Of a DNA stretch of 64,000 bases, positions 25,880-34,805 are shown in pieces. A model generated the notes under the pieces. That model made no database searches. It was not told the DNA's origin and saw only the letters and a program-made list of their open reading frames with translations. Positions within the stretch are counted from its first letter, which is position 1. Each line of letters opens with the position of its first letter. The position numbers were made by a program, and so were the translations under genes. Source of the DNA: Oceanobacillus_B kapialis (GTDB lineage Bacteria > Bacillota > Bacilli > Bacillales > Amphibacillaceae); the NCBI RefSeq assembly GCF_042685265.1, contig NZ_JBHUMX010000035.1; one strand, written 5' to 3'.

Positions 25880-27260
25880 TACTATCACCTCTTAACAACT
25901 TTATGATAAAACTAGTCCCTTCGCCCAGTTTACTTCTAACCTCAATCGTACCACCATGGAACTCCACGATTTCTTTTGCAATAGTTAATCCCAGACCAGT
26001 TCCACCACTCAATCTTGATCTTGATTTTTCCACACGGTATAAACGTTCGAATATATAAGGCAGGTCTTCTTCGGGAATCCCTTCCCCTTCATCTGAAATT
26101 ATCGTTATAATTTCATGTTTATTTTGAGATACTTCTAATGAAATTTGCTTCCCTCGAGAGGTATGTTTTTTTGCATTATCCAGTATATTCAATAGCACTT
26201 GTTGAATTCTTTCAGGGTCAACATAAGCAATAATATGGCTAGGACAACGAACGGAAAATGTGATGTTCTTTTCTTCAAATACAGGGCGGATACGTTCCGT
26301 AATCGTACGAATGAGTTTTCCAAACACGACATCCTCTTTATTTATAGTAAACTTATTCTGATCCATTTTTGCCAGGTCAAATAAGTTTTTGATTAGTACC
26401 GCTAATTGTTCAGTTTCTTCTCGAATGATTTCAATATAATCATTTCTCTCGTTATTTGATATGCCACCTCGGCTTATTATATCTGCGTATCCTTTCAGAT
26501 AGGTTAACGGAGTTCGGAGTTCGTGCGAGATACTGGCCAGAAATTCATTTCTCTCTTTTTTTAATCGTTCTAAGTCATCCGATAACTTCGTAATTGAAGC
26601 TGCCAATTCCCCCAGTTCATCTCTACGATCAGTATGTAGCTCCACCTTATGTCTACCTTTACTTAGTTGTTCCGTTGCTTTCTTCATTTTAACCAATGGT
26701 TTTGTAATAAGTCTGGAAAGGATAAAAACTGTAATAATTGTTAGAATAATTGTAACAAATCCTATAAATACAAATTGGTCACTTAAATGATCGACAATTC
26801 TTTTGATATTATTGGTATCAGCGAACATAAATACGTGCCCCTGATGTTCCTCATTTATTGTAATGGGACTATCTGTAGCTATATATTTTTTATCTGGCCA
26901 ACGTTCTTCCAGTACTTTACCCTCATTAGGCATTTGATTATAATCCGTGTGTTCTATAACATCCATCATTTCCTCTTCAATTGGATCGGAAGTGATGATG
27001 ACGTTCCCTGTGGCGTCTGTAATCATGACAGTAAAATCTGATTCGGACTCCATTATAGCAACGTGTTCTAATGTTGATTGGTTATAATTTTCCTCCAATA
27101 TCGCACTATGTGTATTACCACGGGCCAATAGGTTATTCATCACTTCCTCAATCCGCTCGTTTGCCAAGTTCGTATACAGAACAAAATACAGGAAGGCCTC
27201 AATAATCAAAATAAATACAAAAAACAGAAGACCAATTTTCAATGATAGTTTATTTAACAT
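25872..27260 (-). CDS. Membrane sensor histidine kinase with HAMP domain
   Basis: About 462 residues. N-terminal membrane helix, extracytoplasmic sensor of roughly 130 residues (no cysteines or His cluster seen), second helix (FVFIGFVTIILTIITVFIL), HAMP linker, HisKA dimerisation domain with the phospho-acceptor in SHELRTPL, and an HATPase domain with N, G1 (DEGEGIP) and G2 (GGTGLGL) boxes. The ATG at 27260 is preceded by AAGGGG. It is paired with the following response regulator. The ligand cannot be read from the sequence. Confidence 0.92.
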   Translation of the reverse strand: MLNKLSLKIGLLFFVFILIIEAFLYFVLYTNLANERIEEVMNNLLARGNTHSAILEENYNQSTLEHVAIMESESDFTVMITDATGNVIITSDPIEEEMMDVIEHTDYNQMPNEGKVLEERWPDKKYIATDSPITINEEHQGHVFMFADTNNIKRIVDHLSDQFVFIGFVTIILTIITVFILSRLITKPLVKMKKATEQLSKGRHKVELHTDRRDELGELAASITKLSDDLERLKKERNEFLASISHELRTPLTYLKGYADIISRGGISNNERNDYIEIIREETEQLAVLIKNLFDLAKMDQNKFTINKEDVVFGKLIRTITERIRPVFEEKNITFSVRCPSHIIAYVDPERIQQVLLNILDNAKKHTSRGKQISLEVSQNKHEIITIISDEGEGIPEEDLPYIFERLYRVEKSRSRLSGGTGLGLTIAKEIVEFHGGTIEVRSKLGEGTSFIIKLLRGDSNE

Positions 27261-27344
27261 AGATGACCCCTTTATTATCACTAGGTTAGTTTATCGATTA
27301 TAAGAAGTATAGCACTAACGATTATTTAGCTTATTTCACCTGTT

Positions 27345-27622
27345 TTCCTGCTTTTCATTAAAATTGCTCCACTTGCTCCAAAACACCAAGTTAAAAAATT
27401 GACTACCAGCAACGGAAGTGATGTTCCTAAGCCAAATACAGGCATCAATGTCAGGTATAAATGGTGGGTGCATCTACATTACTGGTAAGTTGGCAGGGTA
27501 GGAACGACTCCAATCACTCGTAAGAAGAACGCAAACAAAAAGGGAAGACGTTCAAAGCTATATGCAATTTGTTGAAGTTTCCCACTTAGTTTACTACTGA
27601 TTTGATTAACAAGATCAAACAT
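27345..27622 (-). pseudogene. Broken membrane-protein gene fragment
   Basis: A 47-codon reading frame (MFDLVNQISSKLSGKLQQIA..., then FERLPFLFAFFLRVIGVVP) runs into a stop. Further hydrophobic sequence (MPVFGLGTSLPLLVVNFLTW and FGASGAIL) continues in another frame. This is the remnant of a multi-pass membrane protein gene. The first part recalls the TVP38/TMEM64 membrane family, but I am not sure of that. It explains the otherwise gene-free 27282-27651. Confidence 0.45.
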
Positions 27623-27651
27623 ATTTTGTTCAACGAACTATCTATCATATC

Positions 27652-28560
27652 TTATTTAGCTTGGCCATTATCTAGAATTTGCACCCATGATTCAGAACCA
27701 TCTTCTGTTAAATAAGCGTTCCCTTTTGTGGTATAAATTGACAATTGATTTTCATCGTTTGGATTTTGTGCAATATAGACCGGTCCATCCTCTGTTAATT
27801 CTGGCAAATTTATTGTTTCTTCTTCTCCCATTTCAACATTATATTTTATAAGTTTTGGACTTGTACTATAGCTTGCATAATATAAATTTTCATTATTAAA
27901 AAACACAGCTGTTCCAACATCGTTTCCATCGGTTAAAATTTGGAAACTGTCCCCTCCGTCTATAGATAGATAGATTCCATTTGAACTGGCAGCTGCAATA
28001 AAACTTGAATTGGATGGATGAATCGCTAATGATAGAATTTCACCTGAAAAACCATTTGCGCTTACATTTTCCCAGGTCTCCCCCTCGTCAGAACTCCTAT
28101 AAAAGCCCTGTTCTAATTCAGAGTTTTTAGCAGGGTTCATCAAAAAAATGTCATGACTCTTATATCCTACTGCCATGGCATGAAAGTCGGTTTCACCCTC
28201 AAATTTAAGGTGCTCTAGGGTCCTGCCCCCATCGAAACTGCGCTGAATACCGATTGGGTTTGGCAAATCAGAATCCTCTTCCGGATGTCCTGATGTATAA
28301 AAGCCTTCGTCTACTGCATTAAAGCCCATATAGTCATTAAAATTTTTAGCAGTTTCATACCATTTACCATTGTGGAATATTTTCAGTCCAGTATGAGTAG
28401 CAAAATACAATCCTTTATCTTTTCCAGCGTAGCCGATGCCATGAACATGATCTATACTTCCTTCAAAGTCGACTTCAAAACCTTCCTCTTGATTACTACT
28501 ACAGCCTGCTATAAGTACAACTGTGATAATTATTACAATAATTATTGTCTTTTTCATCAT
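27652..28560 (-). CDS. BNR-repeat lipoprotein (F510_1955-type, sialidase-fold)
   Basis: About 302 residues. It has a lipoprotein signal with lipobox LIAGCSS and several Asp-box/BNR elements (SFDGGRTLE, SSDEGETWE, SIDGGDSFQ, TEDGSESWV), each about 50-70 residues apart, indicating a six-bladed beta-propeller. It has been named glycosylhydrolase-like in databases, but the propeller alone does not prove enzymatic activity. It is tethered outside the membrane. It lies between a two-component system and a SHOCT protein, a recurring grouping near copper genes in Bacillaceae. Confidence 0.8.
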   Translation of the reverse strand: MMKKTIIIVIIITVVLIAGCSSNQEEGFEVDFEGSIDHVHGIGYAGKDKGLYFATHTGLKIFHNGKWYETAKNFNDYMGFNAVDEGFYTSGHPEEDSDLPNPIGIQRSFDGGRTLEHLKFEGETDFHAMAVGYKSHDIFLMNPAKNSELEQGFYRSSDEGETWENVSANGFSGEILSLAIHPSNSSFIAAASSNGIYLSIDGGDSFQILTDGNDVGTAVFFNNENLYYASYSTSPKLIKYNVEMGEEETINLPELTEDGPVYIAQNPNDENQLSIYTTKGNAYLTEDGSESWVQILDNGQAK

Positions 28561-28678
28561 TTTTAATCTGCCCCCCCAAATCAGCAACTAATAAAATTTC
28601 CAAAATGAATGTTAACTTTTCTATAGTTTAATAAAAAAGCATCTATGTTTTTTGCAGATATTCTTTACCGGTATAAAC

Positions 28679-28885
28679 TCATTTTTTTAGAATTGATTTT
28701 AATCGTTCATATTCCTTCTCACCTATTTCCCCACGTACAAATCTTTCTTTTAAAACTTTTTTGACATTGCGCTGTCCATGATTAAAGTTTTTAACTAAGA
28801 AACAACCCAGAATAATTAAACCCAGCCAAACAATGATCATACAAATCAAAGGCCAGACTGAACTATAACCATACATAAAATGCAT
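28679..28885 (-). CDS. Small SHOCT-domain membrane protein
   Basis: 68 residues. One N-terminal membrane helix (PLICMIIVWLGLIILGCFLV) is followed by the short C-terminal SHOCT motif (LKERFVRGEIGEKEYERLKSIL), thought to mediate oligomerisation. RBS-like AAGAAGGTGACAAA lies before the ATG. It is probably expressed with the BNR lipoprotein gene downstream, though 118 bp separate the two. Function unknown. Confidence 0.82.
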   Translation of the reverse strand: MHFMYGYSSVWPLICMIIVWLGLIILGCFLVKNFNHGQRNVKKVLKERFVRGEIGEKEYERLKSILKK

Positions 28886-29082
28886 TTTGTCACCTTCTTT
28901 TTCACAGCTAACAATAAGTATATAGGAAATTAATCAAGAAAGTTTGCAGAAGTTCACTCATAAATTACTCTTTGCTAATTACTTCTTCAAATAATTCTTC
29001 TCTTTGTAATGAAATCTGCAATTAAACTGCATACTTTTAGGGTAGAGTACTGATGAAATAAAAAAAATGGAGGGTATTAAAA

Positions 29083-29703
29083 ATGAAAAGAAATATAATT
29101 ATAATTGGACTTGTTTCTATGATTACAGTATTTTTATTATCAGCTTGTACTGGTGAGACAGATGAAAACACGGATACAGAAACAGATTCCAACACACAAG
29201 AAGAAATGGATAAGGAAACAGAATCTGATTCAAATGAAGATATGGAAGGTATGGACCACTCAGGGATGAATATGTCTGGCAGTGGTGAAGTTCCTGAAGA
29301 TTTAGAAGAAGCAACAAATCCTACTTATGAAGTTGGAAGTCAAGCAGTTATAGAATCGGACCATATGAAAGGTATGAAAGGTGCTGAAGCAACAATCGCT
29401 GGTGCATATGATACGACTGTCTACACCGTTTCATATACACCTACAAACGGGGGAGAAGAAGTGACTGATCACAAATGGGTCATACATGAAGAATTAGAAG
29501 GTACTGGTGAAGCTCCGTTAGAACCTGGTACGGAAGTAACCCTAAATGCAGATCATATGGAAGGAATGGATGGAGCTACAGCTGAAATTGATTCAGCTGA
29601 AGAAACAACAGTGTATATGGTTGATTTCGTCCCAACTAACGGGGGAGAAGAAGTGACAAACCATAAATGGGTAACAGAAAGTGAATTATCGGCCGTTGAG
29701 TAA
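29083..29703 (+). CDS. ydhK: YdhK-type lipoprotein with two DUF1541 domains
   Basis: 206 residues. Lipobox LLSACTG, then an acidic Glu/Asp/Thr linker and a Met/His cluster (EGMDHSGMNMSG) that could bind copper. Two tandem DUF1541 repeats follow, each carrying DHMxGMxGA and YTPTNGGEEVTxHKWV (or FVPTNGGEEV). YdhK in B. subtilis is associated with copper and cell-surface stress. AATGGAGGGTATTAAAA precedes the ATG. A perfect hairpin follows. Confidence 0.85.
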   Translation: MKRNIIIIGLVSMITVFLLSACTGETDENTDTETDSNTQEEMDKETESDSNEDMEGMDHSGMNMSGSGEVPEDLEEATNPTYEVGSQAVIESDHMKGMKGAEATIAGAYDTTVYTVSYTPTNGGEEVTDHKWVIHEELEGTGEAPLEPGTEVTLNADHMEGMDGATAEIDSAEETTVYMVDFVPTNGGEEVTNHKWVTESELSAVE

Positions 29704-29721
29704 AATAAGATATCCAATATT

Positions 29722-29757
29722 TTAAAGAGCTTATTCAAAATTGAATAAGCTCTTTAA
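29722..29757 (+). terminator. Hairpin after ydhK
   Basis: Perfect 17-bp arms TTAAAGAGCTTATTCAA with a 2-nt loop, 19 bp after the stop. The T-run is poor, so it could act as a terminator or as an mRNA-stabilising stem. Confidence 0.7.
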
Positions 29758-29864
29758 GCTTTAAATATAGTTAATTAACTTCTAAAGGCCGTATTGTTTA
29801 GTAAGTTCTTTTTACTACTTTTCCTACATACAATATTCTTATATTTTATCAAAGGAGAATGTGG

Positions 29865-30215
29865 ATGTTTCAGTACAAAGTAAAGTGCTTATTTCCAAAA
29901 GATATTAATCCAAGTAAAGACATATATCTAGGAGAAACTTCAGTGCAGATTGAAGGTTTTCATGGATACCCAAGTATCCATCTTGTAAAATCGTATATGT
30001 TAGCCGATGGCCACGATATTGAACATGATACAGGAAGCTACTATCATATTTTCCATTTCAAAGCTGGAACTACCGCTATAAACTATAATCAAAGAGAGTT
30101 CGACCAAGTTCGCAAATTTATTCAGTTAAATAATCATTGGAATATATTTTATCAAGACCATAAAGGCGATATTCCTATACCTATTCCAAAAGAAAATTTC
30201 TTGCGCTCTCTATGA
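29865..30215 (+). CDS. Hypothetical protein, small soluble, unknown family
   Basis: 116 residues from the ATG at 29865, chosen because AAAGGAG is 7 nt upstream; the ATG at 29859 is too close to it. The protein is rich in aromatic residues and His (for example GHDIEHDTGSYYHIFHFKAG), with no signal peptide or membrane helix. It has no motif I recognise. It is the last gene before the ssrA boundary, and its codon use resembles its neighbours. Confidence 0.6.
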   Translation: MFQYKVKCLFPKDINPSKDIYLGETSVQIEGFHGYPSIHLVKSYMLADGHDIEHDTGSYYHIFHFKAGTTAINYNQREFDQVRKFIQLNNHWNIFYQDHKGDIPIPIPKENFLRSL

Positions 30216-30400
30216 GTTCAATTCCAAAATCCCTTATCAAGTCACTTCTTTGATAGGTTGATTTATAAACCCAGTTTCACAAAGTTCCTAAATTAATTTA
30301 TCCAAGATTTTATCGCCAGCTAAGATATACAGCTAAAGACTCTACTCAGTAGTTCGCTCAAACTCTAAAAATTTTTTAAGCAAAAAGCTGTCACTTTTAT

Positions 30401-30443
30401 TTTTAAGCATAAGAATGTCAATGTGACAATCTTATGCTTAAAA
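30401..30443. repeat. Long AT-rich inverted repeat
   Basis: Arms of 20 bp (30401-30420 and 30424-30443, TTTTAAGCATAAGA...) with one mismatch and a 3-nt loop. There is no T-run outside either arm. It is near the 3' side of ssrA and might be a terminator for the gene at 29865 or an island-boundary relic. Confidence 0.6.
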
Positions 30444-30452
30444 TCACAATAC

Positions 30453-30481
30453 AAAAAAACCACCAACATATGTATTGGTGG
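30453..30481 (-). terminator. Intrinsic terminator of ssrA overlapping its CCA end
   Basis: On the minus strand CCACCAA pairs with TTGGTGG around an 8-nt loop, then seven Ts follow. The first arm includes the encoded CCACCA end of tmRNA. Confidence 0.8.
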
Positions 30482-30840
30482 AGACGGAGGGAGTCGAACC
30501 CTCGTCCAGAGATATCGGCACTCAAGCTTCTACACGCTTAGTTGGTATATTATCATTCACTGTCACATCAGCCTACCAACAGGCTTTTGTGCAGCTAGTC
30601 TGATTGGTTTCAACGCTCATCCTCAGACGGTGGATGACCGTATAGCCCGCTTCAGTTGAGACCCTTCAATCTGCCACACGGGCGATAGCAGGAAGGATCG
30701 CTTAGCAGAGCTTACGCTGCTGCTAAAGCAGTGTTATTGTTAGTTTTGCCAGTTATATTTAGGCGAGTAACGTTTTACGAGTCGTAACCTCGACGTGCAA
30801 CCTGAGCTCAATCTATCCCTGTCGAATCCGTAACGTCCCC
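30476..30840 (-). ncRNA. ssrA: Transfer-messenger RNA (tmRNA)
   Basis: The 5' end GGGGACGTTACGGATTCGAC at 30840 and 3' end GGTTCGACTCCCTCCGTCTC-CACCA at 30476 form the tRNA-Ala-like domain, with encoded CCA. The resume codon and tag frame lie at 30750-30712: GKTNNNTALAAA then TAA, comparable to the B. subtilis tag GKTNSFNQNVALAA. It rescues ribosomes stalled on non-stop mRNA together with SmpB, encoded just upstream. Length is 365 nt, normal for one-piece tmRNA. Confidence 0.97.
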
Positions 30841-30953
30841 ATAAAGGAAAACGCTCGGGTATATTGAGCATTTATTAAATTGTTTTAGTTTGTCATTACA
30901 ATAAATAGTATACCATTTTTCGTGAAAAAGTCAAGAATCCGACCGTTTTGAGC

Positions 30954-31418
30954 TTACTTCATATGATCCTTAATTGCCCGATCAACATCACGCTTCATTT
31001 GTTTACGTTTCAGATCTTCACGCTTGTCATATTTCTTTTTCCCTCTACCAAGACCAATTAGTATTTTAGCAAAACCGTTCTTAATATATATCTTCAAAGG
31101 TACAAGCGCATACCCTTGTTGCTGGGTTAAACCGATGAGTTTATCGATCTCTTTACGATGTAACAACAGCTTTCTTGTTCTTGTCGGGTCATGATTATAT
31201 CGATTTCCCTGTTCATATTCTGCAATATGCAAATTGATGAGTTTCACTTCTCCGCGATCAATTCTTGCATGGGAATCTTTAATATTGACTCTACCTGCCC
31301 GAAGTGATTTAATTTCGGTACCTTGCAGCACAATCCCTGCTTCATAGGTGTCTTCAATAAAATAATCATGTGATGCTTTTTTATTTGTTGCGATTGCATT
31401 TCCTTGTCCTTTTGGCAT
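30954..31418 (-). CDS. smpB: SsrA-binding protein SmpB
   Basis: 154 residues, the full family length. Conserved stretches are NKKASHDYFIEDTYEAGIVL, GTEIKSLRAGRVNIKDS and the basic C-terminal tail KKKYDKREDLKRKQMKRDV, which reaches into the mRNA path of stalled ribosomes. It lies 113 bp upstream of ssrA on the same strand, the usual order. Confidence 0.97.
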   Translation of the reverse strand: MPKGQGNAIATNKKASHDYFIEDTYEAGIVLQGTEIKSLRAGRVNIKDSHARIDRGEVKLINLHIAEYEQGNRYNHDPTRTRKLLLHRKEIDKLIGLTQQQGYALVPLKIYIKNGFAKILIGLGRGKKKYDKREDLKRKQMKRDVDRAIKDHMK

Positions 31419-31490
31419 CAGAATGTCCTCCTACTGCTTACGTGAACCTTATTCTACCAAAAAAACAGCTAGAATCCAATTACGAGCCAT

Positions 31491-32300
31491 TTATATAATG
31501 AGAAGTAAACTTAACGCCATAACTGCCATACCACCAATTAGGCCATATATGGAGATATGTGCTTCATCATATTTTTTGGCAGCTGGAAGCAGTTCGTCAA
31601 GTGAGATAAACACCATGATTCCAGCAACCATGGCAAAGATAACACCAAACATAATGTCATTTAAGAATGGCATTAAGATTAGAAATGCTGCAACTGCCCC
31701 AATCGGCTCAGCCAACCCGGATAAAAAGGATAGCTTAAAGGCCTTCTTTTTATCATTGGTCGCATAATAAATAGGAACGGAGACAGCAATCCCTTCTGGA
31801 ATGTTATGAATCGCAATGGCAATAGCGATAACAAAGCCTAATGCTGGATCTTGAATGGTCGAGATGAAAGTTGCAATTCCTTCTGGAAAATTATGAATCC
31901 CAATGGCTAATGCTACAAAGGTACCCATTTTGAGTAACTGAGGGTCCTTAATTGCAGCTCCCGGTTTTTTCATATCTTCAATCTTTTTCAGCTCGTGAGG
32001 GTTTGTTTGGTTAGGGATCAAGCGATCAATAAGTGTGATAAGTAGCATCCCAGCAAAGAATGAGCCTACAGTCAGCCAGTTTCCTCCAACCTCTCCAAGC
32101 TCACCTACAAGGGATTCCTTTGCTTTCACAAAAATGTCGATCATGGAAACATAAATCATTACGCCCGCCGAAAATCCTAGGGCAAATGATAAGAACTTCG
32201 TATTTGTTGTCTTTGTAAAAAATGCCAGTAAACTACCTATTCCTGTTGCCAGACCCGCAAACAGGGTAAATAAAAAGGCGAGCAGTACCTCTTCTGTCAT
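31491..32300 (-). CDS. zupT: ZIP family zinc transporter (ZupT type)
   Basis: 269 residues and eight membrane helices, with the ZupT metal sites in helix IV (GIHNFPEGIATF) and helix V (AIHNIPEGIAVSVP). It imports Zn2+ and other divalent metals. It lies between rnr and smpB, which are neighbours in many Bacillaceae, so it looks inserted into a conserved block. It is more like classical ZupT than the ZIP protein at 6689-7411. The ATG follows AAAGGAGACACAACC. Confidence 0.92.
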   Translation of the reverse strand: MTEEVLLAFLFTLFAGLATGIGSLLAFFTKTTNTKFLSFALGFSAGVMIYVSMIDIFVKAKESLVGELGEVGGNWLTVGSFFAGMLLITLIDRLIPNQTNPHELKKIEDMKKPGAAIKDPQLLKMGTFVALAIGIHNFPEGIATFISTIQDPALGFVIAIAIAIHNIPEGIAVSVPIYYATNDKKKAFKLSFLSGLAEPIGAVAAFLILMPFLNDIMFGVIFAMVAGIMVFISLDELLPAAKKYDEAHISIYGLIGGMAVMALSLLLII

Positions 32301-32537
32301 GGTTGTGTCTCCTTTGTTGTAAAATGTAACACCCCTGTTTTTTCACTTAGGGTTCTACATCCCTCACTAGGTGTATATCACGCATCCTGAGGAACCTATT
32401 CTTATCATATTACAGTTTCTTTTTTTGGAAACTTGTTTTGTTATAATAGTCAGATTTTACGATGGTTAATTAGTAGTGTAAGGCAACAAATGATTTACGT
32501 CAACAATATAGTTTACCAAAGGCAAAAAACATTTAAA

Positions 32538-32563
32538 AAAGAGCACTGATCACATTGTCAGCA
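32538..32563 (-). terminator. Terminator after rnr
   Basis: On the minus strand GGGTGCTGA pairs (with G-U pairs) with TCAGTGCTC around a short loop, followed by six Ts, 15 bp after the rnr stop. Confidence 0.7.
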
Positions 32564-32577
32564 CCCTTTCGTTCTTG

Positions 32578-34755
32578 CTATCTAACTTTTTTACTCATTG
32601 TCTTTTTACGCTTTTTCTTATGAGCACTAGGTTTTTCGACTCGAGCCATTTCAAAGTCAACAGCACGCTCATCAATATTGACACCAGCGACTTTTACTTT
32701 TACTTCGTCACCTATACGGTAGACATTCGCTGTTCTTTCACCAATCATGGCGTGTCGGCCTTCATCATAATGGTAATAGTCGTCAGTCAGATAACTAACA
32801 TGTACGAGTCCTTCAATCGTATTCTCAAGCTCGACAAACAGTCCAAAATTGGTAACAGAGCTAATGACACCCGTATACTCTTCTCCAATCTTGTCTTGCA
32901 TGAACTCCGCTTTCTTCAAATCATCGGTTTCTCGTTCCGCGTCAACCGCAGTCCGCTCTGCTTCACTTGTATGCCTAGCAATCTCCGGCATGGCGTCTTT
33001 CCAATATTTAATTGTTTTCTGATCCATTTGTTTATTAAGCAAGTAGGTTCTGATAAGCCTGTGAACAATTAAATCCGGATAACGACGGATTGGTGATGTA
33101 AAGTGTGTATAGAATTCAGTAGCCAACCCAAAGTGTCCAATGCTTTGTGGATCGTATTTTGCCTGCTTCATAGAGCGAAGCATTAGCTTAGATACAATCA
33201 TTTCCTCCGTTTTCCCTTGTACCTCTTCAATTACCTTTTGGAGAGCCTGCGGGTGGATTTCATTACTTGTTCCTTTCACCGTATAACCAAGACCTGCAAG
33301 AAATTCAAAGAAATTTTGTAGCTTGCCTTGATCCGGTTCTTCGTGAATCCGGTGAATAAATGGTACGTCCATCCAATGAAAATGCTCCGCGACCGTTTCA
33401 TTGGCAGCAAGCATAAATTCTTCAATGAGACGTTCTGCAACAGAACGCTCGCGAAGTACAACATCCTTTGGCACACCTTTTTCGTCTACCAATACTTTCG
33501 ACTCTTTAAAATCAAAATCGATGGCACCTCGCCCCATACGTTTTTTGTTTAGAACGGAAGCTAGCTCTTCCATCTGTTCAAAGAATGGAACGAGCTCTTT
33601 ATACCGTTCCCTTACTTCCTCATCTTTATCGACAAGAATTTTGTTTACATCACTGTATGTCATACGTTCATTGGTTTTGATAACACTTTGGAAAATCTCA
33701 TGGTTCACAATATCACCAGAAGAGGTAATTTCCATTTCACAGCCTAATGTCAATCGGTCAACCTTTGGATTTAAGGAACAAATTCCGTTTGACAAGCGAT
33801 GGGGAATCATTGGGATAACTCGGTCAACTAAGTAGACACTTGTACCCCTTTCAAATGCCTCTTTATCAATTGGGCTATCCTTATCCACATAGTAGCTGAC
33901 ATCTGCAATGTAGACACCAAGCTTGTAATTTCCGTTATCTAGCTTCTTAACAGAAACGGCATCATCAAGGTCTTTAGCGTCCGCTCCATCAATTGTTACA
34001 ATGGTTTCATCTCTTAAATCCCGACGACCTTGCAATTCTTCCTCTGCAATTGTCTCCGATGTATTAGTGGCTTGAGCCAATACTTCATCAGGGAAATCAA
34101 TTTTAATCCCATGCTTATGAATAATCGAAATAATATCGATGCCAGGATCATTCTTATGACCGAGTATATGAATAATTTCCCCTTCAGCACTCTTTTGCTT
34201 TTCCGGATATTTCGTAATGTGGGCTATTACTTTATGGCCACTTACCGCCCCATTTGTTGAACCTTTCGGGATAAAAATATCGTTAGGGATTCGCTTATCA
34301 TCGGCAATTACAAAGCCAAATGATCGGTTGTCCTCAAATGTGCCGACCACCTGAAGTGTTGCACGTTCCAGTATGCGAATTACCGTTCCTTCTGGTCTTT
34401 GGCCTTCCTGATCACGCTTTTCTAGACGGACGAGCACCTTATCATTGTTCATTGCCGATGCTAAATCAGAATGATGAACGTAGACATCTGTCTGCTCCTC
34501 ATCATCTGGAATGAGGAAGGCAAACCCTTTTGCATGCATCTGAATACGGCCTCTGACCAGGTTCATTTTTTCTGGTAGACCAAATCGGTTCTTTCGAGTA
34601 CGGACAAGCTCACCGTTGTCCTCCAACTCATTCAGTGCTTTAACCAATTCTTTAAATTCAACAGCATCCTCGATTTCTAATACTTCTTCTAATTCATCTA
34701 CAGATAATGGCTTTGTTCCGTTTTCTTTAAAATAATTTCGTACTCTTTCCTTCAT
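32578..34755 (-). CDS. rnr: Ribonuclease R
   Basis: 725 residues. Order: N-terminal winged helix (SVDELEEVLEI), cold-shock domains, the RNB catalytic domain with DGADAKDLDDAV aspartates (near residue 260-270), and a C-terminal S1 domain followed by a basic tail (AHKKKRKKTMSKK). It is a 3'-5' exoribonuclease that degrades structured RNA and, with SmpB/tmRNA, non-stop mRNAs. It sits in the secG-est-rnr-smpB-ssrA block. Confidence 0.96.
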   Translation of the reverse strand: MKERVRNYFKENGTKPLSVDELEEVLEIEDAVEFKELVKALNELEDNGELVRTRKNRFGLPEKMNLVRGRIQMHAKGFAFLIPDDEEQTDVYVHHSDLASAMNNDKVLVRLEKRDQEGQRPEGTVIRILERATLQVVGTFEDNRSFGFVIADDKRIPNDIFIPKGSTNGAVSGHKVIAHITKYPEKQKSAEGEIIHILGHKNDPGIDIISIIHKHGIKIDFPDEVLAQATNTSETIAEEELQGRRDLRDETIVTIDGADAKDLDDAVSVKKLDNGNYKLGVYIADVSYYVDKDSPIDKEAFERGTSVYLVDRVIPMIPHRLSNGICSLNPKVDRLTLGCEMEITSSGDIVNHEIFQSVIKTNERMTYSDVNKILVDKDEEVRERYKELVPFFEQMEELASVLNKKRMGRGAIDFDFKESKVLVDEKGVPKDVVLRERSVAERLIEEFMLAANETVAEHFHWMDVPFIHRIHEEPDQGKLQNFFEFLAGLGYTVKGTSNEIHPQALQKVIEEVQGKTEEMIVSKLMLRSMKQAKYDPQSIGHFGLATEFYTHFTSPIRRYPDLIVHRLIRTYLLNKQMDQKTIKYWKDAMPEIARHTSEAERTAVDAERETDDLKKAEFMQDKIGEEYTGVISSVTNFGLFVELENTIEGLVHVSYLTDDYYHYDEGRHAMIGERTANVYRIGDEVKVKVAGVNIDERAVDFEMARVEKPSAHKKKRKKTMSKKVR

Positions 34756-34805
34756 TCGCTCACCTTCTTTCTATATTATTATTTACCTTTTCTTAAAAGT
34801 TATAA

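Noticed and set aside
27345..27622. The 47-codon frame as a real small membrane protein
   Set aside because: No ribosome site precedes its ATG, and similar hydrophobic coding sequence continues out of frame, as expected of a broken gene.
30401..30443. Palindrome as the ssrA terminator
   Set aside because: No T-run follows it on the minus strand; a better hairpin with seven Ts overlaps the CCA end of ssrA.
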